From Streptomyces griseoruber (lineage in GTDB: Bacteria > Actinomycetota > Actinomycetes > Streptomycetales > Streptomycetaceae), in NCBI RefSeq assembly GCF_001514205.1, contig NZ_KQ948777.1, positions 62,001 through 126,000 of the forward strand: a stretch of DNA of 64,000 nt. The letters are read 5' to 3'. A program made the position numbers and the translations under genes. The notes below the pieces were generated by a model. That model had not been told where the DNA came from. It made no database searches and saw only the letters and a list, made by a program, of their open reading frames with translations. The first letter of the stretch is position 1, and every line of letters begins with the position of its first letter. Below are positions 42,273 through 54,700 of this stretch, piece by piece.

Positions 42273-43523
42273 TCATGCCTTCGCCGAGGCTGCCGCCCGC
42301 GCCGCCGCCCGGTCCGCCCGCTGCGCCAGCGAGACGACCCCGGCGAGCTGTTCGATCGAGGCCGGCACCTGCCACTCCTGGCAGCGCAGGGCGGCGAGGC
42401 TCGTCGCGGGGACCACCACCAGATCCGGCGCGCCCGTCTCCACCGCCCGCACGAGCAGGGCCCAGGCCGCGTCCCAGCGGGACTTGTCCGGGCGTTCCCG
42501 GACGGCGGCCACCACCCCGTCGAGCACGGCCTGCCGCAGATCCCCGCGCTCGGGCAGTTCGGCGCCCGCCGGGTCGGCGAGCAGCGTCTCGGGGTCCGGG
42601 AGGTCCAGCCGGTCCAGGCTCGCCAGCAGCTCCAGCCCCGGACCGTCCCCCACCGTGCCCCGGACCAGCAGGGAGAGCACGTCCCGCGAGGAACCGGCCG
42701 CCGTCACGAAGGCGAGCAGACACAGGGTCATCTCCCAGCTCCGGGGCGACGGCCACGGTCCGCCCCGGCGCGTCTCGCCACTGGGCAGCCGGTGCACCAG
42801 CGGCGGGCGCGCGGTGAGGAACGCGCACACCGCCCGGCGCGCGTACGCCACGGCCTGCGGCAGCTTCTCCGGATCGAGTCGGGGCAGGGTGGCCCGTGGC
42901 CAGGTCCCGCCGAGGCCCCGTACGACGACCTCGTGGTCGTGCTGCCACGGGAGGTGGACGAACCGGTTGGCCAGCGGAGGGCTCAGCTCCCAGCCGTCGG
43001 CCGCGGAGGACCGGGGGTTGGCGGCGGCCACGATCCGCACGCCGGGCGGCAGTCGCAGGGCGCCGATCCGCCGCTCCAGCACCAGACGGAGCAGTGCGGC
43101 CTGGACGGCCGGCGGGGCGGTGGACAGCTCGTCGAGGAACAGCAGGCCCCGGCCGGCCCGCACCAGCCGCACCGCCCAGTCCGGCGGGGCCAGCGGGACG
43201 CCCTGCTCGGCGGGGTCGTCCCCGACGACGGGCAGCCCGGAGAAGTCGGAGGGTTCGTGCACGCTCGCGATGACCGTGGTCAGCGGCAGGTCCAGGGATG
43301 CGGCGAGCTGGGTCAGGGCGGCGGTCTTGCCGATCCCCGGCTCGCCCCACAGCAGCACGGGCAGATCGGCCGCCACGGCGAGCGTCAGGGCCTCCAGCTG
43401 GATGTCGGGGCGCGGTTCGGTGCCGGCGGCGCGCAACAGGGCCAGCAGGTCTCCGGCCACGTCGAGTCGGGAGCCGTCGGCCGGGTCGGCGGAGGCTACG
43501 GCGAAGGGGGTGCTGAGGGGCAT
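42273..43523 (-). CDS. MoxR-family AAA+ ATPase
   Basis: 416 residues. Walker A is WGEPGIGKTAAL near residue 60, Walker B LLFLDEL near residue 125, sensor 1 AAANP near residue 168. The C-terminal half is helical, without a recognised domain. MoxR ATPases act as chaperone-like factors with VWA partners to assemble or activate protein complexes. The start at 43523 was chosen because AAGGTGA lies eight bases upstream. The stop overlaps the VWA gene region (ATGA). Confidence 0.9.
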   Translation of the reverse strand: MPLSTPFAVASADPADGSRLDVAGDLLALLRAAGTEPRPDIQLEALTLAVAADLPVLLWGEPGIGKTAALTQLAASLDLPLTTVIASVHEPSDFSGLPVVGDDPAEQGVPLAPPDWAVRLVRAGRGLLFLDELSTAPPAVQAALLRLVLERRIGALRLPPGVRIVAAANPRSSAADGWELSPPLANRFVHLPWQHDHEVVVRGLGGTWPRATLPRLDPEKLPQAVAYARRAVCAFLTARPPLVHRLPSGETRRGGPWPSPRSWEMTLCLLAFVTAAGSSRDVLSLLVRGTVGDGPGLELLASLDRLDLPDPETLLADPAGAELPERGDLRQAVLDGVVAAVRERPDKSRWDAAWALLVRAVETGAPDLVVVPATSLAALRCQEWQVPASIEQLAGVVSLAQRADRAAARAAASAKA

Positions 43524-43542
43524 GAGTGTGATCACCTTTTGG

Positions 43543-43582
43543 TCGGGGTGAGCCGAGTGAGATCGGGGTGAGCCGAGTGAGA
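43543..43582. repeat. Exact 20-base tandem direct repeat in the MoxR leader
   Basis: The unit TCGGGGTGAGCCGAGTGAGA occurs twice with no spacer at 43543-43562 and 43563-43582. It lies in the 107-base gap between the unknown protein gene and the MoxR start, about 20 bases upstream of the MoxR ribosome-binding site. Confidence 0.8.
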
Positions 43583-43630
43583 GACGACAGGGGTGTCTCG
43601 GGGGCGGCGAAGGGCAGCGGAGGTCTTCGG

Positions 43631-45019
43631 TCAGCGAGCGGTGGTGTGGCGCGGATGTGAACGCAGGTGACGGGGACGCCGGTCCTGCGGGCGGACCCGG
43701 GTGGGCCCGGGGCCCGTGAGACCCGCCCGGAACAGCCCGTAGGTGATCCGCCGGTGCGCGGCCTCCTCCAGGGCGTCCCGCAACGCGCCGTCCCGCAGCA
43801 GCGCCGCGGGGCCCAGCAGGCCCTCCACCACGGCCAGCGCACCGGCGATGTCACCGTGGACCAGGCGCTCGCGGACGCCGTCGAGACAGTCGGGGTGCCG
43901 GTGCGCCCGGTCGATGGCCTGGAGACAGGGCAGGGGCGTGCCGGTCAGCGCGGCCAGCAGCTCCTCCCGCCGGATCTCGTCCGGGTCGTGGTCGAGCGCG
44001 GCCAGCACGCCGTCGACGAGCCCGATGCGATGCCGGGCGCCCCGGCACTCCACGAGCCGCGCCCGCCCCGCCGGATCGTCGCTCCTCGGCGGACACCCCG
44101 GTGAACGGCCCGGTACGAGCGCTGCGGCGACCAGGGGATGCAGCATCCCGGCGTCGATCGCACCGGTGCGCAGCAGCTCCAGGTCGGGGAGGGTCCAGGT
44201 GGCCGCGTCGGGCAGGACCGGCAGCGCGCAGACCCCGCCGCCGGTGGGCGCCGCGGTGATCCGCAGCGCGGCCGGCCCGTCGCCGTCCCCGCGGGCAGCC
44301 GGTTCCAGGGCCAGCCGACGCCGCCCGCCGAGCCGTACGAGCACCGTGCCGGTCCCGCCCGGCCGTCCCTCGGCGGCGAGCAGCAGCCGTGCCTCGTCGG
44401 CCCAACGGCCCACGGCACAGCCGAACTCGGGCGGTACCAGCGCGGGGTCCACACCGGGCTCCGGTCCCTCGCCCAGCACGCGAGCCAACAGCTCACCGGC
44501 CCGCTCCGCATCCCACAGGTGCCGGTGCAGGTCCAGCCGGAAGCGCCGGTCGGGGCAGGGATGCGGATGGTGCCAGGCACGGTCCCCCGGACGGGAACCG
44601 TCCCACAGGGCGAGGCTCATCCGCTGCCCGGCGTCCGCCCAGGCGGGTGCCGTCCGCACCACGAGATGCACCGGGCGCCCACCGCCGGGTCCCTCGGGGG
44701 CGTACCGGGCCAGCGAGAGGGTCAGCGCCGGGCGGAGCAGTCCGTCCGGCGCGATCCTCGGCATGTGCCAGCGCAGCAGGTCGGGAGCCAGCCGGCGCAG
44801 GTCCGCCCGGACCCGGGCGGCCAGCGGACGGCCATGGGCCCGTGCCACGGAACGCAGGGAGAGGTCGACGTCGATGCCCGCGGCGGCACAGGCCCCCGCC
44901 CAGTCACCGGTCAGCCGGCGGGCGGTCGCCGTCTCGATCATGGAGGGCGGGACGGCGAACTCGCGCACGCGCCGCCAGAAGGAAAGCCGGGAATCCCCGT
45001 TCGCGGTCTGAGTGAGCAT
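43631..45019 (-). CDS. Unassigned protein encoded first in the MoxR-VWA module
   Basis: 462 residues rich in Arg, Ala, Leu and Asp, mostly helical by composition, without a signal peptide, membrane segment or recognised catalytic motif. Its place ahead of the MoxR and VWA genes on the same strand suggests it is the third component or client of the module. ATG 45019 has AAGGTGA upstream, the same ribosome-binding design as the MoxR gene. Basic C terminus (RRPRHLRSHPRHTTAR). I do not recognise it. Confidence 0.75.
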   Translation of the reverse strand: MLTQTANGDSRLSFWRRVREFAVPPSMIETATARRLTGDWAGACAAAGIDVDLSLRSVARAHGRPLAARVRADLRRLAPDLLRWHMPRIAPDGLLRPALTLSLARYAPEGPGGGRPVHLVVRTAPAWADAGQRMSLALWDGSRPGDRAWHHPHPCPDRRFRLDLHRHLWDAERAGELLARVLGEGPEPGVDPALVPPEFGCAVGRWADEARLLLAAEGRPGGTGTVLVRLGGRRRLALEPAARGDGDGPAALRITAAPTGGGVCALPVLPDAATWTLPDLELLRTGAIDAGMLHPLVAAALVPGRSPGCPPRSDDPAGRARLVECRGARHRIGLVDGVLAALDHDPDEIRREELLAALTGTPLPCLQAIDRAHRHPDCLDGVRERLVHGDIAGALAVVEGLLGPAALLRDGALRDALEEAAHRRITYGLFRAGLTGPGPTRVRPQDRRPRHLRSHPRHTTAR

Positions 45020-45025
45020 CAGCAC

Positions 45026-45239
45026 TCACCTTGCGCGGACGGGTCCCCCCATCTGCGAACAGAAGGAGTAGTCATCGCGGTGATCATAGGAATGCCCGCC
45101 GCTGTCTGTCACACGGTTTTCCGCGGCCCGCGTCAGCCGTTCGGCGCACGGCACGCACCCCGGGCGCTCCATGTCATTGCGGACCGGTCCGATACGCCCG
45201 ACTGTGGAGACCTGTGCCGGTTCGTGAGGAGGACGGACG
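45026..45239. promoter_or_regulatory. Divergent promoter region between the MoxR module and GH63
   Basis: A perfect 12-base palindrome CGGACCGGTCCG lies at 45180-45191, 49 bases before the GH63 start, in a plausible promoter position. Promoter hexamers for either direction are not clear. The palindrome is GC-rich and could be chance. Confidence 0.35.
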
Positions 45240-47932
<2,693 letters not shown>

Positions 47933-47936
<4 letters not shown>

Positions 47937-49414
47937 CCGTGATCCACGAGATCAACACCCTTGTCTGGCTGGAGGGTCTGAGCCGTCGTCTCGGCCGCCG
48001 GGTCACGCTGGGCGAGGTGCCCGGCGAGATCTGGGACGAGGTCGCCCGGCCCGGCGTCGACACGGTCTGGCTGATGGGCGTCTGGGAACGCAGCCCGGCC
48101 GGACTGCGGATCGCGCTGCGCGACGAGAACCTGCTGAGGTCGTTCCGCGAGGCCCTGCCCGACCTCACCGAGGCGGACATCGCCGGATCCCCGTACTGCG
48201 TCCGCGACTACGTCGTCGACCCGTCCCTCGGGGGCCCCGGCGGTCTGGCCGCCGCCCGCGCCCAACTTGCCGCCCGGGGACTGCGGTTGATCCTCGACCA
48301 CGTCCCCAACCATGTGGCCCCCGACCACCCCTGGCTCAGCACGCACCCCGAACGCCTGATCCGGGGCACCGCCGACGACCTCGCCCGTGACCCCGGCGGA
48401 TATCTGGAGGCGGCGGGCCGCGTCTTCGCCCGGGGCCGCGACCCGTACTTCCCGCCCTGGCCTGACGTCGTCCAACTCAACGCGTTCAGCGAGGAGTTGC
48501 GCGATGCGACGGTCGACACCCTGGTGTCCGTCGGGGACCAGGCGGACGGCGTGCGCTGCGACATGGCGATGCTGATGACGAACGACGTGTTCGCCAAGAC
48601 CTGGGGGGAGAAGGCGGGACCCGCGCCCGCCGAGGACTTCTGGTCGTACGTCCTGCCGCGCGTACGCGCCCGCCACCCCGACCTCCTTCTTGTCGCGGAG
48701 GCCTACTGGGACCTCGAATGGTCCCTCCAGCAGCAGGGCTTCGACCACTGCTACGACAAACGCCTCTACGACCGCCTCGTCCACGAGGACGTCGGTGCCG
48801 TGCGCGCCCATCTGGGCGCTGACCTCACCTACCAGCGGGGCCTCGTCCGCTTCCTGGAGAACCACGACGAGCCCCGCGCCGCCACCGCCCTGCCCGGCGA
48901 CCGGCAACGCGCGGCGGCCGTGACCGTCGCGACCCTGCCCGGCGCCACCCTCTGGTACGAGGGCCAGTTCGAGGCCCGCGGGGTCCGGCTCCCGGTGTTC
49001 CTGCGCCGCGCCCCGGAGGAACCGGCCGACGCCTCGCTACGGGACTTCTACGGCCGACTGCTCCCGGCCGCGGCCGGCGTCCGCCGGGGCGAGTGGCGCC
49101 AGCTCACCCCGACCGGCTGGCCCGACAACGACACCCACACCCGGCTGCTCGCCTGGACCTGGACGGCCCCGGACGCCCGCCACCTCGTCGTCGTCAACCA
49201 CTGCGACCGCCCGTCCCAGGCGAGGATCCCCCTGTCCTGGGACGGGATGCGCGGACACGCCCACCGCCTGACCGACCTGCTCACCGGGCAGTCGTACGAC
49301 CGCGAAGGCGACGAACTGACCGACCCGGGCCTCTTCGTCGCCCTGGAGCCCTGGCAGGCCCACCTCTTCGAGGTCAGCCCATGCTCTTCGCCCCGTCCAG
49401 GGACTCCCGGATGA
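47933..49414 (+). CDS. GH13 alpha-amylase-family enzyme
   Basis: 493 residues, no signal peptide. The four GH13 regions are visible: region I LDHVPNH near residue 120, nucleophile GVRCDMAM near residue 208, acid/base LLVAEAYW near residue 254 and the transition-state aspartate ENHDEPR near residue 310. A beta-sandwich C-terminal domain follows. The GTG start overlaps the GH63 stop, so the two enzymes act together on alpha-glucans or related oligosaccharides. Exact specificity is not evident. The 3' end overlaps the convergent DinB-like gene by 41 bases. Confidence 0.88.
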
Positions 49415-49916
49415 TGTCGGCGTGACCGGCGTGCTGGGCGGTCTCGGCGATGATGTGGATCAGGACTCGACGGGCGGACCGGCGCGCGCCCGGCTCGAAC
49501 CACGGCGCCTTCGGCAGCGGGTGGTCCGCGTCCAGGCTGGGCAGGGAGACGACCAGCTCGTCCGTACGGCGGGCCACCTCCTCGTACTCCTTCAGCACGC
49601 CCGCCAGCGTCTCGCCCGGCAGCATCCGGAACTCGTCGGCCCGCCGGGCGAAGTCCGCCTCGGTCATCGCGTCGAAGTCGCCCAGCGCGGACGGACCCTC
49701 GACGATGAAGTCCGCCCAGCCGCGCTCGGTCGAGGTCACGTGCTTGATCAGCCCGCCCAGACAGAGTTCGCTGGCCGTGGGCCGCTGCCCGGCCTGCTCG
49801 TCGGTGAGCTCGCGGGTGGTGAAACGAAGGAAGTGCCGCGCCTGGGCCAGCTCCTTCAGCAGGTCGGCGCGCTCGCCGGTGACGGGCTGGGCGGGGGTGG
49901 CGGTGGAGTCGGTCAT
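49374..49916 (-). CDS. DinB/DUF664-family protein
   Basis: 180 residues of a four-helix bundle typical of the DinB/DUF664 (mycothiol-dependent transferase-like) superfamily. Histidines at LIKHVTSTERGW (near residue 60) and at HIIAETAQHAGHADIIRE (near residue 150) would form the metal site. GAAGAGGA lies upstream of ATG 49916. Some family members are mycothiol- or bacillithiol-dependent enzymes; its reaction is unknown. The final 41 bases overlap the end of the convergent GH13 gene. Confidence 0.87.
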   Translation of the reverse strand: MTDSTATPAQPVTGERADLLKELAQARHFLRFTTRELTDEQAGQRPTASELCLGGLIKHVTSTERGWADFIVEGPSALGDFDAMTEADFARRADEFRMLPGETLAGVLKEYEEVARRTDELVVSLPSLDADHPLPKAPWFEPGARRSARRVLIHIIAETAQHAGHADIIRESLDGAKSMG

Positions 49917-49956
49917 GGTCCTCTTCTCCCGTGTGGTTCCGCGGTCGAGTACCACG

Positions 49957-51756
49957 TTAGGAGCCATCGAGGTCAGATCCTGACCTAAAACCCCACGCCG
50001 TCGCGCACAGGTCGCGCTCCACCTCTCCCGTGTAGCAGGCCGCCGCCAGCCAGGCCCGGGCGAAGCGGGGGGTGTCGGCCGGGAGGAGCCGGCCGAACGC
50101 GTCCCGGGTGCGGTCCGCCGCCGTGGTGTGCAGCTCGTCGAGCACGGCCGCCCCGGTGGTGAACCCGGTACGGCGCAACCGGGCCGGATCGCCCGCCGCA
50201 CCGCCCGGGAAGGCCAGCACCCGGCGGCCCCCGGACACCGCATGGTGCACCCGACGCCGAAGGAGGTGGAGCGGAGCCTCGTCCGGCACGGGTACGGCGG
50301 CGGGCGGCACGGCCGACGCCGGCAGGTCGGCGCGCTGGAGGCGGTCCAGACCGAGATCGACCCGCACGCCCGGCTGGGACGGGTGCTCGGCGGCCAGCAG
50401 CAGGGCACGGGGGAGCGGCCCCGGGGCCAGCCGGGCGATCACGCGCAGCCGGCTGCCGCGGGCCGCCGCCAGCAGCCGGAGATTCTGCCGATGGGGGAGC
50501 GCCGGATCGTCGTGCGCCGCGGCCAGCCGGAGCGCCAGCCCCTCGCAGTCCGCCAGCAGACAGTCACCCGTGGCCTCCCGGACCGTGCCGGTGAGCGTGA
50601 CGTCGAGGAAGAGCAGGTCATGCGGGCCGTCACCGAGGGCACGGCGCACCTGCTCGGCCACGGGCACCGCCCACAGCCGGTCCAGCGGTTCCCCGCGCCA
50701 GTCCACGCCGGACGCGCGGACCGCCCGTACCCCCGCCCCGGCGCCGAGGCGTCCGGTCGGCGACACCGTCGCGCCGGACACGGCCAGCCCCGCGCGCGAC
50801 AGCTCCCGATGGGTCAGGGCCGTGTCGCCGATCCGCACGGTCCGGTCGGCGGCGCCGATGGCCCGGCCGGCACCGCCCGGCGCCACGTCGGAGACGGTGT
50901 ACAGGCGGCCCTCCGCGTCCGCCGTCCAGGTGACCGCCCCCGCGTACCCGGTCGCCGTCAGCACGGGTTCCGAGAACAGCCCGTACAGCCGCAGCGAAGC
51001 GTCCGGCGTGTACGGCTGCCGTACCGTCCCGCGCAGCTCCACCAGCTCGGCTCCGGCCGCCCCCGGCAACCGGTGCGCCACGCCCAGAACCGTCCGCAGC
51101 GCCGCCACCAGGTCGGGCAGCCGGTAGGCCGGGTCCGCGGAGCGCGCCGCGCGCACCCCGGTCACCACCGTGACCGCCGCCGAGGCGGCCCGGGGAAGCC
51201 CGGCGAGCCGCGCGGTGTGCGCGGCCCGCAGCAGCTCCGCCTGGAGCACGGCCCCGGCCCCGTCGGTACCCGCCTCGAGCACGGCGGCCGCCGCCTCGAA
51301 GACGGCGCGGGCGGCGCCGAGTTGCCCGGGGGAGGGGCTGTCGGGCCGGGGCTCCGACGCCGGTGGCGACGGCGGTTGCGCGGCCTCCCCGGCCGCCGCC
51401 GGGCCCGCCGACGACTGTGCCCGGGCGTCCTCGGCCGCCCCCGCCGGAGCCGCCTGGACGTCCTCCGCGACCGGCGCCGCCGAGGCCGCCGCCGCGCGGT
51501 GCAGACAGTCCGGGGCGAGCAGACAACCGCAGCGGACGGCGTCCGCGCTGGTCACCACGGAGCCGGGGGCGTGCAGTTCGAGGTCGGTGTCGTCGTCGAT
51601 CGCGATCCGTACGGTGTCGCCGTCGCGGACGACGGGACGCCCCGCCAGCTTGGCGACGCCCGCGTCCAGCCGCTTGCGCAGCCGGGGCGACAGCGCCTCG
51701 ACGAGTTCGGCGGTCACGGACGGGGCGACCGCGGGCAGCTGCGGACTCGTGCTCAT
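49957..51756 (-). CDS. SWIM zinc-finger protein of the Yeh-type MoxR module (YehQ-like)
   Basis: 599 residues. Near residue 75 the SWIM motif CxCx(n)CxH is visible as CGCLLAPDCLH, predicted to bind zinc and possibly nucleic acid or protein. An Ala/Pro-rich linker follows, then a long unassigned region. In E. coli the equivalent YehQ lies at the end of the yehLMPQ cluster, as here. ATG 51756 overlaps the stop of the DUF5682-VWA gene (ATGA). This is the last gene of the operon; 40 bases separate its stop from the DinB gene start. Confidence 0.87.
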   Translation of the reverse strand: MSTSPQLPAVAPSVTAELVEALSPRLRKRLDAGVAKLAGRPVVRDGDTVRIAIDDDTDLELHAPGSVVTSADAVRCGCLLAPDCLHRAAAASAAPVAEDVQAAPAGAAEDARAQSSAGPAAAGEAAQPPSPPASEPRPDSPSPGQLGAARAVFEAAAAVLEAGTDGAGAVLQAELLRAAHTARLAGLPRAASAAVTVVTGVRAARSADPAYRLPDLVAALRTVLGVAHRLPGAAGAELVELRGTVRQPYTPDASLRLYGLFSEPVLTATGYAGAVTWTADAEGRLYTVSDVAPGGAGRAIGAADRTVRIGDTALTHRELSRAGLAVSGATVSPTGRLGAGAGVRAVRASGVDWRGEPLDRLWAVPVAEQVRRALGDGPHDLLFLDVTLTGTVREATGDCLLADCEGLALRLAAAHDDPALPHRQNLRLLAAARGSRLRVIARLAPGPLPRALLLAAEHPSQPGVRVDLGLDRLQRADLPASAVPPAAVPVPDEAPLHLLRRRVHHAVSGGRRVLAFPGGAAGDPARLRRTGFTTGAAVLDELHTTAADRTRDAFGRLLPADTPRFARAWLAAACYTGEVERDLCATAWGFRSGSDLDGS

Positions 51757-54700
51757 GCGATCTTCTCCCCTACCCAGCGGGCGAGTTCGAGCGGACTGAG
51801 GGCGGCCACGGGCATGCCCGCCGAGACGAGCTGACCCGCCACCCCCGTGGAGTAGCGCGGCCGGCCGGTGTCGTCGAGGCTCGCGCAGCCCAGCACATGA
51901 CAGCCGGCCCCGACCAGGGCGCGGACCTCGGCGAGCAGCCCGCCGAGCGGATAGCCCTCCTCGAAGTCGCTGATCACCACGACGAGGGTGCGCGAGGGCA
52001 CGGTCACCAGCTCGCGCGCGTGCCGCAGCCCCGCCGCGATGTGCGTGCCACCGCCGACGCTCACCTCCAGCAGCAGCGACAGCGGGTCCTCGACATGCCC
52101 GGTGAGATCCATGACCTGCGTGGAGAAGGCCAGGAAGTGCGTGGACAGGGTCGGCACCCCCGCCAGCACCGACGCCGTGAGCGCGGCCCACACCGTGGAG
52201 GCCTCCATGGACCCCGACACGTCCGTGACCAGGATCAGCCGCCAGTCGGCGGCCCGGCGCGCCCGGGTGCGGAACACCGGGTGCTCGGGGATGACCCGGA
52301 CCGTGCCGTCCGGGCCGCGCCGGGCGGTCGCCAGGTTGGCCCGCAGCGTGCGGGGCAGGTCCAGCCCGCCGCCCGGCCGCCGGCTGGGCCGCGGCAGGAC
52401 CGTCCCGTGCAGCGCGGGCCGCAGCCGGGTGGCCAGCTCCCGGGTGAGCGCGTCCACCAGCCGCCGCACCAGCGGACGCAGCGCGGCCAGCCGGGCCTCG
52501 GGCAGCCCGCCCGCATGGCTGAGCACCGTGCGCAGCAGCTCGACCGAGGGCCGCACACCGGCCGCGTCCAGCTCCGTCAGCACGTCCTTGCGGCCCTCCG
52601 CCGCGGCCGCCGCCAGCACCTCCTCCCGGATGCCCGGCCCGAACAGTGCCGCCAGCTCCTGCGACCACTCCCGCACCCCGGGATACGGCACCTCCCGGCC
52701 GCCCCCAGCGCCCGCGCCCGTGAGATCGCCCCGGCTGCCCTCGCCGCGCCCGCTGCCGTACAGCTCGTCGAGCGCGGTCGCGAGCGGCGCGGCGGACGCG
52801 GACAGCCGCTCCTTGCGACGGCCCAGGACGAGCCGCCAGCGGTCGGCGGGGGTGAGCCGCCGTTCCTCGGCCTCAGCCTCGGCCTCAGCCTTGTCCCTGT
52901 CCTTGTCCCTGTCCCCGTCCCTGTGCCCGTCCCCGTCCCCGTCCCCGTCTTCGTCCGCGGTCCGGGTGACCGGCGTCCTCTCGGTGGCGTCCGCCCCTGT
53001 GCCGTCCTTCGGCGTGGGCAGCAGCCCGAGGGAGCGCAGGGCGGTGTGCGCCGCGAGGTCGGCCTGTGCCCAGGCCGCCAGCGCGGCCGGGTCCACCCCG
53101 CCCGTGTCGGCCACCCGGTCGGTGCCGAGGCGTTCCTCCACGGCCGACAGGAGCCGGTCCCGGGCCGCCGGGCTCAGCGTGTCGAAACCGCCCCGCAGCG
53201 CCGGAAGGCGGTCCAGGAACGCGCGGTCGGACAGCTCCGCCACCCGCCCCAGCAGCGGCTCCAGGGCGTCGGCCGCCGCCTCCAGCAACGGCCCCGCGGC
53301 CGTCAGCAGCCCCGTCAGCCGGGCGGCCAGCGCGGAGCGCGCGTCGGCGTCCACGGCACCGTCGACCCAGGAGGCCACCCGGTCCCCGAACGCCCGCGCG
53401 TCCTCCTGCCCGAGCAGCACCCGTACGGCCCCGGCGGCGCCGCGCATCAGCGGCGAGCCCCCGGCGGCCAGCCGGGCGAGGGCGTCGGCGAGCCGGATCC
53501 CGCCCAGCAGGTCCGCGCGATGGGCGAGTTCGAGCAGGGCGTGCGCGTCGGCCGTCTCCTCGGAACCGGTCAGACCGTCCACCTGCCGCACCGCCGCCGA
53601 CGTCAGCAGCTCGGCCACGGCGGCCGCCCGTGCCGTACGGCCGTCGTCGGCGCCCAGACCGGCCACATGACCGGAGCGGACCCGGTCCAACAGGGCCAGG
53701 CCGGCGAGGAGTTCGGGCAGCGTGCCGGCCTGCGGCAGGGTCTCGGCGAGGTCGCCGAGCCGTTCGTCCGCCAGCGCCGGCAGACCGCACTCCGCCGCCC
53801 GCGCCAGCCCCTCGAGCACCTGGGCGCCCGTCGATCCGCCCTCGTCCCGTTCCGCGCGCCGCCGCTCCCGCAGCACCCCCTCGGCGGCCTGGGCGGCGGT
53901 CACCCCGCGCACCCCGGCCGCGGTCAGCATGGCCGCGGTGGCCGGCGTCCAGCGCACCTCCCAGCGCGAGGTCAGCGCCTCGGCACCGCCCGCCCCGGCG
54001 ACCTCCTTCGCCTCCCCGTACGGCACCCCGCACACCGTCAGCCGGCGCAGCAGCAGCTCACGGCGCCGGTCCAGGTCGGACCGCAGCGGGTCCAGCCGCA
54101 GGTCCTTGGCGCCCGTGACCGTACCGCTCTCCGGTCCGGGCAGGCCCAGCTCCGTGACCTCGGCCTCCACCGCCGGGGCGAGACCGCTGCGCGGAGCGCC
54201 GGGTGCCGGCCGCCCGGTGCGGGCACCGACCAGCACCCGCTCCATCGCCCGCGCCACGGCCCGGCCCCGTCCGTACGGCTCCCCCTGCGCGAGCACCGTC
54301 TGCACCGCCTCGACCAGCTCGCCCCGGCCCGCCGCCGGGAGTCCGCGCAGCCGGGCCAGGTCCGAGGCGAGCCGGGTGATCTCCCGGGCGTCGGCGGGCC
54401 CGGACGGATGCCCGAGCCCCCGCAGCTCCGCGCACACCCGTACGGCCGCCCGCGTCAGCGCCTCCTCCAGCGCGGCGGGCTCCCCGGCCGCCCGCAGCAC
54501 CATGTCCTGCCACTCCGGGTCCCGGATACCGGCCGGATACCCGGACCGCTCGTCCAGCAGGGCGTAGGTGTACGGGATGAGGGAGGTGGTCCAGGGGGTG
54601 CTTCCGCGGGAGGCAGGGACACCGGAGACGTCAGCGGCGGAGAGGCTGGTACCGGAGGCGTCGATTCCGGAGGCGTCTGCACCCGGGGCGTCTGCACCCG

